This document shows positions 37,141-61,787 of a stretch of 64,000 nt of DNA, in pieces (position 1 is the stretch's first letter; every line of letters begins with the position of its first letter). Below the pieces are notes generated by a model. It saw only the letters and a list, made by a program, of their open reading frames with translations. It was not told the DNA's origin and did not search any database. This stretch comes from Apostichopus japonicus (Eukaryota; Echinodermata; Holothuroidea; Aspidochirotida; Stichopodidae). The DNA is taken from positions 924,001 to 988,000 of the forward strand of contig NC_092573.1 in assembly GCF_037975245.1 (NCBI RefSeq). The letters are read 5' to 3'. Made by a program: the position numbers and the translations under genes.

Positions 37141-40124
37141 TGTTATAACTGTTGCACTTTGTTATTCATGATATGCCAATTTTTTAACTTCTGTGATCAC
37201 TTTGGTACAGTTATAGACCACACTGTATAACAAACTCATTAGCCTCATTGTTTTCGCTACACAAGTTTAAGGTGATACTTTTACAAGCACTGTACTGGCT
37301 TGTGCGAACTAGTGCGAACTAGTAAGAATTATTTAGTCAATACCGTAATTTCTCAGCTTTCATATTAATGATTTTGTGCATATTGATTCTGTACATTTAT
37401 AAGATATCAGCATCTTCATTACTATGTAAACCTGTGCGCTTTCTCACCATCTTTTGAAACATGCTTTCATCTTGTCATCACCTGGAGTCATCAATGTATT
37501 CTCTATGTTAATATGATGTCAGTGGCCACCCTATGTACAAACTTCAATCTTTTACTGCCTATTTTATTGATTATTGTTACTGTCAAGATGTCAAACCGTT
37601 TTAATATTTAATCCTCTACCTTCCCATATCCTCCATATTCTTCCACCCGATATATGTTGCTGATGTGTAATGTCGTTTGATAGTACTTTCACATTCTTAC
37701 CATTCGTAGTTATTGAGGTTCACTTCCAGTTTTAGATCAGGAATAGTCAACAGTCTAGTGGATACCGACAAAAGCCATTCTCATGAGCCAACCTGTTGCC
37801 GCCACTGGGCTGCAGTATTTGCCTTTGAGTAAGTACTACTCCTTAAAATGAGAAACTCCTTTGATACTAAAGTTTCAGTTCATGGCTAGTCAGCAAAAAG
37901 GGAGTACACTGTGATGATATTGCACAATGTGAGTAATTTTGTTTGTCAACAAAGAGGGTCATTGGAGGGTGAAGTTATGTCACTATATGACCAGTTCTTA
38001 AATGCCATATCTTTGTTTTTTTTTTAAAAGGCTTTCAGTTTGTGTTGCTGCTGTAGTGTACTAATTTTGGAGATGGAATGGGTTGTAACCAGTGGAACCA
38101 AATGTAGGGATGATGGGAAGGCCATAATGGGTTTTGTCTTTCTTTGCAAACCTGGATCGGTAATTAGTAACTGCTATTAGTATTGATTACAGTATTCCAT
38201 CTTATATTGGTAGGTATTTTTAAGCATTTTAAATGTTACCAGAAGAAAATAATCAAACAGGTTAAAACCCCCCAAAAAACCAAAAAAAACAGAGGTAATT
38301 AATTGTTTGTATTATGCAGCTTTTCTAATAGTTATTAGACCTTTTTATAGTTTTTCTGATAACTTTAAACTTTAATTCCTATGCTGGTATGTATGTTTGC
38401 CGTATCAGTCAAGTTTGTGACAGCTGTGACACTTTCAAGATTTGATGGAAGTTCTTCAAACTATCCTTGTAATTAGCATAAGACTATAGCACACAGTATG
38501 AAGGATTTAAATCATTGCTGAATGTTTGCAAAGAACATTCTTGTGAAGCTAATGTATGCCAACATAAAACTGTGCTTGGGACTCTTATATTTGTTCAAGA
38601 CTTTATCATAAACGAAAGCTTTTTAATAAAAAAAATTCTAAATAATTTTAATGAAATGCACAGAACAATATGTATAAATACTGTTGATATGTCTTAGGTG
38701 AAAAGTTAAAACTAAAGAATATAAATGCAGAATTTTTAAGCTTGCTAACATTGTACATTTTGGAAAATTTATCCACAAATCTCCTGTAAAAATGCTATGC
38801 AATAGTTCAGAGTTAGCTTCAATTTGTTGAGTTTCTGTTTACTGTCAGTTTTATGACAGATAAGAAGATTTGATAATATTTCTCATCTCTTTTAAGAAAG
38901 AAGAATTGTTGGGTTTTTTTTTTTTTTCATTTTAAATAAATAATTCACTTTTGCATATTCAGGTTCAGTCATAACCTAGATCAGAAACCGGCTGTATTTT
39001 ATCAGTGGAATGAAAAGTTTTCTCCAGCATTGTATCGAACTTTGAAGGGCATCGATACAGTCACCCCCCCCGCTCTCCCCCGCTCCCCCCTCTCCCTCCC
39101 TATACAAGGATTTAATAATACCACAGGTTAGTTGCACTTCATATATTAAACTGGATATATATACCAATCATATGGCACTTTAGTTTGTATCAGCATTCCT
39201 CAATATGGACATATATGTGTTATGCTATATTTGGACAAGGATTGATAATGTCAAAAGTCATTTTCATGTTATCCATTAAAATAGGTTTCGATCCAGTAGG
39301 TAAAATGTGGGGCAGGGAGGGTGGGGGTGGTAGGGAATGGTGGCAGTGACTCAGAACAGAAACAAGCATTATATTTTTCAATTTCATTAAGAATTTTTCC
39401 CACATATTGTATGAAACTTTGAAGGACATCAATACAGTGGGGAGGTGGGAGACCTTTGCCTCTGAATTCAAGTCTGGGATGCAAGATAATCTTTTACTGA
39501 CATTGATGACTATAAAGCTTAACTGTAGATGGTCAGTTATTTGCATACTAGGATCTGGGCATTTTGTTCAGCAGGGCATCATATAATTGGCTTTATCATT
39601 CAAAATTCAAAATAATAAGCTACATTTAGTCATTCGTCGTGATTAAAAAGTATGTATATGTTCGTATTCTCTTGGACTCTGGAATGCTAGTAAGTTTATA
39701 GAAAGCTCCAATTGGGCAGCTAGCTTGCTTGATAGCAATTTATGCCCCTGTCGATCCACCCCTGGGTTGGTAACATTTGAAAGGAGGACAATTTATTCAA
39801 TTGTAGGTTATTATCTTTCATTTTCTCTTCATGCTGTAGGTTATTATCTTTCATTTTCCCTTCATGCTTGTTGTGATTTATTTTGCAGTTGTTGTATATT
39901 TAGCACTCTCTATATGTAACTATATCAATATTAATTAAACTACTGGGCTTAGATCATTAGATGCAGCTGCCCACTAGTGTTTTTAAATTGTTTCCTAATC
40001 TTTCACAATGTATAGTAATGTTATAACAGTTTCATTTAAATCAGCAGAAATAAAAGAATAAAAGTGTGTTGCAATCATTTTTGTCTGATATATGAATATT
40101 TATTGCCTTTTCTCTGTCAACACC

Positions 40125-40400
40125 TTATTATATATATATTTATATATATATATATTCAAACCTGAGCCTCCCGTTTCATATGCGAACACCCTAACCACTA
40201 GGCTATGGACGCTGATTGTATGTCCAGAGGTGCGGTAAGGAAGGTCGTAATAAATATATAGTTATATATACACATATATAGTTATATTTATATATATAGT
40301 TCTATATATATATAGTTATAAAATTATATATAGTTATATTTATATAGATAGATATATACCTATTTATAGATATTTATATATATATATCTATATATAAACA
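40125..40400. repeat. TA-rich simple sequence
   Basis: TATATA and TAGTTATATA runs on both sides of the SINE fragment. Confidence 0.8.
40155..40252 (-). mobile_element. SINE fragment, same family as at 30 kb
   Basis: On the minus strand: GACCTTCCTTACCGCACCTC, GGACATACAATCAGCGTCCA, TAGCCTAGTGGTTAGGGTGT, ending at GAGGCTCAGGTTTGAA. The same order of words precedes and forms the tRNA-like head at about 30.0-30.1 kb. Inserted in TA-rich DNA. Confidence 0.8.
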
Positions 40401-40914
40401 CTCAGAAAAATACCATCAGGGAAAACACTGATGTGCAGGGAAAACACCTTCAGAGATCGAGGGACATTGGTCTAATGTTGGGTTTGTCCACCGCAATTCA
40501 ATTGTACATGAGTCACTTTGGAATATTTGCCACATGGAAGGAACCGATGTAATTGAGGAATATTATAAGACACATGGATCACTGAATATTGTTTTTGCTT
40601 GACTGATTCAGTGAGTGTTTTTTATATCTCTGGCAATTCTCCTGCATCTTGCATTTACAAACCCGAGCCTCTAACATCTTCATTTGGCAATAATATATTT
40701 AGTTCGATGGTGATAGTCATAAGAAATGGCAATTGCCAATAAAAACCGATGAAATAAGTGTAACAAGTAAATGGATTTAATTTAGTAAATGCAGACCCTG
40801 TCATTGTATGCACTGAGAGAGTACACGAAATCAATTATTTTTTCAAGGGTACACGATAAAATAAAAATTGCTCAGTTGGAATGAAGTGAACAATTGAAAC
40901 ATTTTCAGAAAAAA

Positions 40915-41060
40915 TGTTGAATTGACGAGATCTGATAAGTGGTCAATTGAACATCTTGGAGAAAATTGTTCAATTGCTCAGTTGGAATGAAGTGAACGAG
41001 ATCTGATAAGTTGTCAATTAAACATTTTGCAAAAAATGTTCCACTGCTCAGTTAAAGCAA
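40915..41060. repeat. short local duplication
   Basis: GCTCAGTTGGAATGAAGTGAAC and GATCTGATAAGTTGTCAATT-type words occur two to three times. Decayed tandem repeat. Confidence 0.55.
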
Positions 41061-42712
41061 CTGAGCAATCCAACATTTTTCTGATTTTTGATAAGATATT
41101 ATCTTGTTATCTAAACAATTTACTGATAAATGCTGACTTATTTGGGCAAATTTTTCTTATGTTAATGGCCTTTTTAAGCTTCCGTAGATTGGTGTATCTA
41201 TAAACGATCTATGACGTATTATTGACTTGCCCTCAAATTTTCGTGGCATATAACATGAAATTCGCTCAGCAGCCACATAAGCAAGTGGTGAATTTACTTT
41301 GGCAGAAAGGTGAGTAATTTTTGGTAAGACTAAGATAATATTTCAGCTAGTGGAAGGACATAACTGGTAGAATAATTGCATTATGAAAAAATGTATTTGA
41401 ATGGGAAGATGGCAATGTTAAGCTGCATTCTGAGCTAGCTTTTGGCTGTATTTCTTATTTTTTAGCACAACGTTCGCTGACTACCTGTCGTACTTTTTCG
41501 CAAGTACGGGTTCCGCTAACACTAACTTTTTAGTAATTAATAACTCTAGAATTAGAAATACCAACCAAGATAATCACCAATGCACCAAATGATCATTTCA
41601 AAAGTTAATCTACGTTAATGACAGTGTTTGTTAATGCCTGTCTGTATTTCTTAGTTTAGTTATTGCGTACCTCTGCTAGTTGAAACTAGCTAGATGTAAC
41701 TAACTACAAGTACAAATAGGCTACAATTTACAAATGAATGCAATTTCACCAAATTAGAGTTTGTGTCTTAGCCTAACATGTAATAGTTGCAGCATGTACT
41801 ATTATAAGTAACATACGTTCATGGCATAATCCAAAGGCACTTACGTGGTATAAAATTTTTGTATACTTATAACAGGGATCAAAGTCTTATTCTACCCTGA
41901 ATATTTTTGTAAAGTCTGTTCAATTAAATAGTATGAAAAGTTTGTTCCATTAAATAGCGAGGTGTCAATATGCATGCTTTTGTATGTTGTATGTTGTTGA
42001 CACCAACCATGCTCAGGGATCCAAATACATGTGAGCAAGTTCCCACAATAAAGACAGTACATATATACCCTAGTGGTGGCAGAGACAAGTGTTTGGTATA
42101 TTGTGTACACCAATACTTCACCATCCATGGAGTATATGGAGATTATGGACACCAGGGAGGTAGCCAAACTTTTAATGATCATATGGCATCATTTCAGACA
42201 ATGGAGTGAAATCCATTCAGATCAGTAGTGTGCATAGGCTTAGCCAGCAGCTGGGATTCATGCACCAGATTATTAGCCTTTCCTTGAACTTTGTGAATCC
42301 ATGGACTGGCATCCCCACACAGACTAATGAGAACCACTGGAAGAAACCCAAATGGTCATGACTCTCATGAAATTGATGGCGCAGGGACTAAACGGGGATC
42401 ACCTGCCCCGGCACTTGAATGAGCAGCCAGGGTAGAGTACAAAGTCACTTATTCAATAAGCAATGGCCTATTACTTGTGTTATAAGGAAGCTCTGAAGGA
42501 TATATTTAGTTGGTAGAGCACAGGATCTATGTGTTGTAAGGTCACCATGTAATAGCGCCCATTGAAGACTAAAATTTCTTCTATTTATATTTAAAAATAT
42601 TTCATCAGTTATTATGCTTATCATTGCAACAAATTGCTGCATTGTCAGAGATGATCGAGTGACAAAAGAAATAGAATGTCACTTACCAAGTACCATTTGG
42701 TTTGGGACTACA

Positions 42713-42805
42713 TTGGGGAGAGCATTATGGTCAAGTGGTTAAGGCAGTGGACTTGTGATCTAAGGTTTGCAGGTTCGAGTCCTGGCCAGATCAATACCTT
42801 GTGTC
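42713..42805 (+). mobile_element. tRNA-derived SINE, 5' part (interrupted)
   Basis: Head with TGGTCAAGTGGTTAAGGCA and box B GGTTCGAGTCC, ending at CTTGTGTC, the target duplication of the hAT element inserted here. The SINE resumes on the far side of that element. Confidence 0.8.
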
Positions 42806-43811
42806 CAGTGGCGTCACCAGACTTTTCAGTCTGGGGGGGCACAGGGGGGGCACCAGCATTTGATGGGGGGGCACTTAGGTGGATATACAGATCGCCGTCC
42901 TGGGAGAGGGTCTAAGGGGAGGGGGTGCCCCCCTCCCCTTTGGAAAATTTTCGCATACGGAGGATGGGCTAGATGCAAAATGGTGCCACATTTGATGCTA
43001 TATTCGATCTGAAGATATCTCCAGAAATTGCTATTTTTGAGGTAATGATTTTAACAACGCGCAGAATTTTGCAGAGGATATGAACCACATGCTGTCGATA
43101 TTATGCCTAACCCTATCAATAGAACCTACATTTGTTGAATTAATGTGTGCATGACCCCCGACTCCTTTCTTGTCCTTCTCGTTTTCTCTCATTATCTATT
43201 AAGATGTAACAAGTTCCAGCATCGTTATTGGCTCCTATCAGGGATCTCACCATGCAATCCAAAGTTTGATCACACATCGAGTATGGCTCAGTATGCAGGT
43301 GTGAACATTCGCCATTTGTTCCTACAAGCATCTGACCTCAAATGACCTCTGCACCCCCTACACAACAGGGTTAATATATGGGTCCACAAATATAGGCAAG
43401 CATGGTGCCTGCGGACCCTCACATTCTCACATTTCGTCAGCTCCTAACCTGTCAACCTCAGACCAAGGCAACATACTGCAGTACCCTCCCTTCTTGCGGA
43501 CGTGTACAGCTTCTGGTATGGCGTGAGCACTGACACATTCAATGTAAATATCGACACCTGTTGTGATGGCGCGGGTTACGACTTCAATACCCGATGGTCA
43601 AGGATAAACTTTTTCATTTTTTCACAGCTCATTTGAAGAAAATACGAATTACTGTGCTTCTTTGTCCTTATGAAAAACCAACTCAGATGATGGGAGTTGA
43701 ATATAACAATATATATATATTTTTTTTACCAACCCAAATCTCAGATGGGGGGCACTCGGGGGGCACTAGGTTTTCCAGGGGGGGCACGTGCCCCCCTTGG
43801 CGACGCCACTG
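42806..43811. mobile_element. 1006-bp hAT element inserted in a SINE
   Basis: Perfect 8-bp target duplication CTTGTGTC on both sides (42798-42805 and 43812-43819). Inverted ends CAGTGGCGTCACCA and CAGTGGCGTCGCCA, followed by G-rich GGGGGGCAC stretches. No intact transposase. Shares the CAGTGGCG ends with the cluster at 19.3 kb. Confidence 0.92.
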
Positions 43812-44050
43812 CTTGTGTCCTTGGCAAGGTACTTTATCTCCAATGCCTCTCTTCACCCAGGTGTATAAATGGGGACCTGTGAGATAAACTGTCAGATGGG
43901 CGCTGTTCAGCTGCTGCTATGTGGTGGGATTGTCTCTATGTTTGACAGGTTATTGTTGACCAGGGTAATATTGTGATGCGCCTTGAGCACGGTTATCGGT
44001 GGATATGTCTGCGCTTTATTAATCCACAATATTATTATGATTATATTACA
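43812..44050 (+). mobile_element. tRNA-derived SINE, 3' part
   Basis: Continues after the hAT insertion: TTGGCAAGGTACTTTATCTC, AAATGGGGACCTGTGAGATA, GCGCCTTGAGCACGG, then GCGCTTTATTAATCCACA and an ATTATTATTA tail, typical of SINEs mobilised by a LINE with the same 3' end. Confidence 0.8.
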
Positions 44051-44168
44051 TTAACAGAGTACATTAGATATCATTTGTACAAAAAGTAGTCTGTAGTATT
44101 GATTATTTCAGTCTGTTTTTTTGTATTCCCTACAGTTCCTTAAATTCCTTTGCTAATTGTTTTGCATC

Positions 44169-49198
<5,030 letters not shown>

Positions 49199-49469
49199 AA
49201 GAAGAGTACTATCCTTATAGCTAGATCGATAATCCAGCAATCCGTTCAGTGAACAATGAGACGATCAACAAGCACCATGGAGTCATCGGTCACTGGTCTT
49301 GAAGTTCATCGTAAACGTGAGTTCCTCCTCGTCTGTCAATTTTACATCTAGCAGCGATGCCAGCTAATTCAGTTAATTCATTTCTGTAATTTATTTTGAT
49401 ACTGATGATATTCTAAGAAACATTGATAATGGTTCCACAGTGTTGATTTCTTTTTCATTAATATGAGCA

Positions 49470-50430
49470 ATTGATCTGAATAAATGTTGATGATTGGTCA
49501 TTTAAATATTGATAACTGATCTGATAAATATTTATAAATTATCTGATAAATATTAGTCAGTGAACAGATAAATATTGAGTGATCTCATAAATATTAATGA
49601 TCTGAAAAATATTAATGATTGATCTGATGAATATTTATAAGTGATCTGATGAAAATGAATCAGTGATCTGATAAATACAAATGTTTGATCTGATCATTGT
49701 TAAGGTGGATGATTGGTCTGTTAAATATTGATGATTGTTGTGATAAATATTTACAAGTGATCTGATAAAAATTAGTCAGTGAACAGATAAATATTGAGTG
49801 ATCTCATAAATATTAATGATCTGAAAAATATTAATGATTGATCTGATGAATATTTATAAGTGATCTGATGAAAATGAATCAGTGATCTGATAAATACAAA
49901 TGTTTGATCTGATCATTGTTAAGGTTGATGATTGGTCTGTTAAATATTGATGATTGTTGTGATAAATATTTACAAGTGATCTGATAAAAATTAGTCAGTG
50001 AACAGATAAATATTGAGTGATCTCATAAATATTAATGATCTGAAAAATATTAATGATTGATCTGATGAATATTTATAAGTGATCTGATGAATATGAATCA
50101 GTGATCTTATAAATACTAATGCTTGATCTAATCTTTAATAATGTTGATGATTGGTCTATTTAATATTGATAATTGATCTGAAAAAAATATTTATAAGTTA
50201 TCTGATAAATATTAGTCACTAAAATGATAAATATTATGAAGTGATCTGATAAATATAAGTCAGTGAACTGATAACATGTAAAGAGTGATCTGATAAATAC
50301 TAGTGGTTGATCTGATGAATATTTATAAGTAATCTGATAACGACAAATTACCGATGTGATCAATATTAATGAGTGATCTGATGAATATTTATGATTGATT
50401 TCATACATATTTGATGATTTTTCCAATAAA
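49470..50430. repeat. GATCTGATAAATATT array with 219-bp higher-order unit
   Basis: Dozens of short units around GTGATCTGATAAATATT. A block beginning GATTGGTCTGTTAAATATTG recurs exactly 219 bp later with near identity, so blocks were amplified after the basic unit. Lies just after PRRC1 and may be in its 3' UTR. Confidence 0.9.
49479..49484 (+). promoter_or_regulatory. candidate poly(A) signal of PRRC1
   Basis: First AATAAA after the PRRC1 stop (281 nt). It sits where the GATCTGATAAATATT repeat begins, which supplies further AATAAA copies. Confidence 0.2.
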
Positions 50431-51374
50431 TATCAGTGTTTGGATTAATAATCTGGAAAGTATAGATAATTTCCAAGACAGTTGACGAAACAATTATTGA
50501 TAGTTATTGTTTTATATAGTCATGATTTAGCATGCTAACTGATGATTGTTTAGTTATTCAATATTGATGATTAATCTTTTGTAATAGTTATGGTAAGGAT
50601 GATAAGTACTAAGCAAGTGACTTGCAACTTCTGATTGTTTCAGCCATTAATTAAAGATGATTAGTCTGATATCGTTACGGTGCAGTCAAGCTGTATGTTC
50701 ATGTACTTAAACTGTTACCATACACTAGGTTTACACTTTTTGTTGTTATTTTTGTTGTTGTTGTTGCATTAACTAATATAAACATTCTTGGAAATTTTGT
50801 TCCAAATATTTGCTGTTTACTGTCTCTAAATATCTCATACCACATTGTCTGTTTTTACGCTATTGGTAAAAAAATGTTTCCTCAATTTTCTGAAAGTCTC
50901 TAAAAAAAACATGTTGGTAAACGTGACATTTTTTTTTACTATCAAGTCAACCAAAAGTGTACTTATTATTATAAGGACCGTAATGTGTAAATTGGAACTC
51001 TTGATATACAGTATGTAAGAAGAAGAAGAAAATGTCAATCTATTGCTTTTAATATCTACAGTTGGTCTTCCAGTTGTGAATCCATTGTCAGAGAATTCTG
51101 TGCAAGGTGACCTTTGGTTAGGTTCCTACTGTACTCTAGACGATATTTCTGGTACTGTTTTCTAGTTTATCGGTATTTGTTCAGTCATGTTTATGTTTTT
51201 AAGTTAAGTCAATTTCTTCAAACTTGATATTTTGACGGTTTGAATACAAACAAGTTCAGTGAAAGATGACATCATAGATGGACACCACTGATAATTTATG
51301 TTTAATCTACAGTACTCTGATTTACCTTTCATCCATCTCTGAAAGAGAACTTTGAATGAGTTGTTTATATATAT

Positions 51375-51500
51375 GTTCCTTATTGAGTGTTGTTATTGGT
51401 AGAGGGGTCAGAGTTCATTTCAGCTCGCCCACTAGTGGGTAAAATTATGTAAACCTTGCAAAGCCAGCTGGCACTTGGATTATGCCTAATGAAACACAAA
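51375..51500 (+). repeat. dispersed repeat, copy A
   Basis: GAGTGTTGTTATTGGTAGAG through GTCAGAGTTCATTT and AAAGCCAGCTGGCACTTGG is homologous to the stretch at about 53.9 kb. Confidence 0.65.
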
Positions 51501-52339
51501 ATAGTATCATATATAAAAAATTGAAAGAAAAAATATCAAATTCCTAACAGACATTACATCATGACTGAACATTACTTGCTTTATGGATCTGCTTATGGAA
51601 GGTTTAATATGAAGTGAGCTACAGTATTGGAAAAACCAAAAAAAGGCCAATAATGTGCTTTAAAGTTGAGATGACAACTCTTGCTGTAATTTGTAAAACC
51701 ATCGTTAGATATCTGACCTATTGGAACAACAAATTTTCAGAACTATACCGTTAAAAAGTAGAAGAATGGCTGGAACTTGGAAATCTTGCATATCCAGGTT
51801 CCAAAGTTAGGAGAGGTCCAGTTATTCCATATTTTACTGTAATAAAATATAAACATGAAGAATTGTTTGTATTCTCGCTGAATGAAATGTTTAATAACTG
51901 CTTAATCTTGCTAAGAACAAGATGTAAAATATTTATTCAGTTAATCAAATAGTTTACAACATTCCATCAGATGGAGGTGTATTGTTTCCATACAAAATAT
52001 AGAGTCACACATTTATTGAAACTGCCAGCTGATATTATAAGCCAAGTTGTTTCTGTTTACTGTCATTTTACCCCCCCCCCCCCCTTTTGTTTTTTGTTTC
52101 AACCTTATGTTCACAAAGTGGACTTGTGATATATATGTTTTCTAGCTCAAGGCAATATTTAAACTAACTTGTCTAATTGCTGGATCATTTATGTTTTTAT
52201 GTAGCTTCAACACTCATGCTTAGGGACATACACAACATTAAAAAATGGATACATGTTCTGTTAAAAGATAGTAGAAATATTGTAGAATCAAGGTAGAAAT
52301 GAAAACAAAAACACAGTTTACGTTTTACAGTATAAAGCC

Positions 52340-53170
52340 TGGGTATGATATCCTATGACATGGATATCCTATGATATGGTATAATTTAATGTGTAATATG
52401 GTATAATGTATATGATATCCTATGATATGATATAATATCATGTGTAATATGGTATAATGTATATGATATCCTATGATACATGATATAATGTGATATGGTA
52501 TAATGTATATGATATCCTATGATACATGATATAATTGTAATATGGTATAATGTATATGATATCCTATGATACATGATATAATTGTAATATGGTATAATGT
52601 ACATGATACCCTATGATACATGATATAATGCATAATATGGTATAATGTATATGATATCCTATGATACTTGATATTATGTGATATGGTATAATGTATATGA
52701 TATCCTATGATACTTAGTGTAATGTGTAATATGATATAATGTACATGATATCCTGTGATACTTGATATAATGTGTAATATGGTGTAATGCATATGATATC
52801 CTATGATATATACTTGATATATTGTGTAATATGGTATAATGTACATAATATCCTATGATACTTGATATAATGAGTAATATGGTATATTGTACATGTTATC
52901 CTATGATACTTGATATAATTTGAATATGGTTTAATGGATATAGTGTGTAATATGGTATAATGTACATGATATCCTATGATACTTGATATAATTTGAATAT
53001 GGTTTAATGGATATAGTGTGTAATATGGTATAATGTACATGACATTCTATGATACTTGATATAATGTGTGATATGGTATATGATATGATACAATATGTGA
53101 TATGATATCCTATTATATAATTTGGATGTGGTACAATGTACATTCTATGACATAATATATGATATAATAT
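52340..53170. repeat. AT-rich satellite, ~47-60-bp units
   Basis: About fifteen variable units of TATGATATCCTATGATAC plus TTGATATAATGTGTAATATG. Long overlapping minus-strand frames here follow from the repeat and its scarcity of minus-strand stops. Confidence 0.9.
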
Positions 53171-53867
53171 TGTAGTTTGGCCAGTTCACCAAGTCATAAA
53201 GACCATGCTTATACTTTCTGCCTGATCCATCCTCCCTGTTGGGAACTACTGTGTGAGTCATATCTTTTTATCTTTTGTCCGTTTTGCCTCCAAAGAGGGA
53301 TTCTGCTTGGATCAACTCTCCTTGTTATCTAAAGATAAGGGTTTTTTTTTTCTTTTATTTTTCACTTTCATTTGCTTGAGGCTGTTCTTGCAATGTTTTC
53401 TTTTTCTTTTATTTCGCAACCTTTTTTTTGTTGGTTGGGGAGGGGGGGAGTTGTTTTGTAGCTCTTATTGACCTAAATACCGGTAGCTTTCATTCTCATT
53501 TACATAATTGGTTGTAAGATTTCAAGACTTAAGCTAATCAGCATAAGCCTCTTATAGGCTTCTTCCAAATAAATCCAACAGAACTGAAATGGTTTGTCAA
53601 TACGTGTCATGCTTTGTTTTCAAGTTTTTGGTTTTCAATTGTAAATTAGTTATTACTTACTTAATGATTGCATCATTAAGAGAATGAACTGACCCCGACA
53701 AATCGCAAGGGAAACAAAAGGGCCCAATTAATTTGTTAATACTTTCCGAATATAGTGGTCTGTTTGTTTGCATATGTATCTGATATGTGTGTGTGGGTGT
53801 GACATTTTGGATTGTAAGCATGACAATCCCAACATGTCCAGCTTGTATGAACTTGATACTTAATAAG

Positions 53868-53990
53868 TAGATGTTCCGTAATGAGTGTTGCTATTGGCGG
53901 AGGTCAAAGTTCATTTGAGGCGGCCTCAAGTGGGCAAATTATGAAAACCCTGTATAAAGCCACTTGGCACTTGACTTTTGCCAGAATCAA
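53868..53990 (+). repeat. dispersed repeat, copy B
   Basis: GAGTGTTGCTATTGGCGGAG through GTCAAAGTTCATTTGA and AAAGCCACTTGGCACTTG. It starts an 81-codon frame (ending 54126) with no recognisable product; copy A lacks that frame. Confidence 0.65.
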
Positions 53991-54300
53991 ACAACAGTAT
54001 GTACTTGACAAACGAACCAAAGTTGCTTTGTGGATCCCCTCAAAGGCGAGAGTGATATTGACCAATGACAAGGCTTTTGAGGTTTTATCTGCAGCAATGT
54101 CGGGAATTATTGTCACAGCAAAGTAAAACAGAGTATCTGTAATCATATCGCTCTGAAAGAATTTATACTAAATAGATGGCGCTATCAATGAATAAATCAT
54201 GACAGATATGTTCAAATCAAACAGCCTGCTGAAAGTTGCGTAAGAATGAGAATAGAATTTCCGAACAACGGAGAAACGTGATTAACACACCAGACCAACG

Positions 54301-61787
<7,487 letters not shown>

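Larger units (their letters stand above)
34957..44135. other. intergenic region and TM6SF 3' UTR
   Basis: No conserved coding sequence is seen. The first 1-1.4 kb is probably TM6SF 3' UTR. The rest is AT-rich with a 115-bp duplicated repeat at about 36.9-37.1 kb, a (TA)n tract and SINE fragment at 40.1-40.4 kb, short duplicated words at 40.9-41.1 kb, and a SINE/hAT nest at 42.7-44.05 kb. A strong plus-strand donor (AGAAAG|GTGAGT at 41310) could end an untranslated first PRRC1 exon. Confidence 0.55.
49199..54300. other. intergenic region PRRC1 / IDH3A
   Basis: No gene is supported. It holds PRRC1 3' UTR, the GATCTGATAAATATT array, a pair of diverged dispersed repeats (about 51.4 and 53.9 kb) and the AT-rich 52.3-53.2 kb satellite. 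The IDH3A promoter should lie in the last few hundred bases; no TATA box is obvious. Confidence 0.55.

Noticed and set aside
52386-53143. Overlapping 70-109-codon minus-strand frames rich in Tyr/His/Ile
   Set aside because: Periodic translation of the AT-rich satellite.
53881-54126. 81-codon frame upstream of IDH3A as a gene or upstream reading frame
   Set aside because: Starts in a dispersed repeat, has no recognisable motif and an equally open antisense frame.
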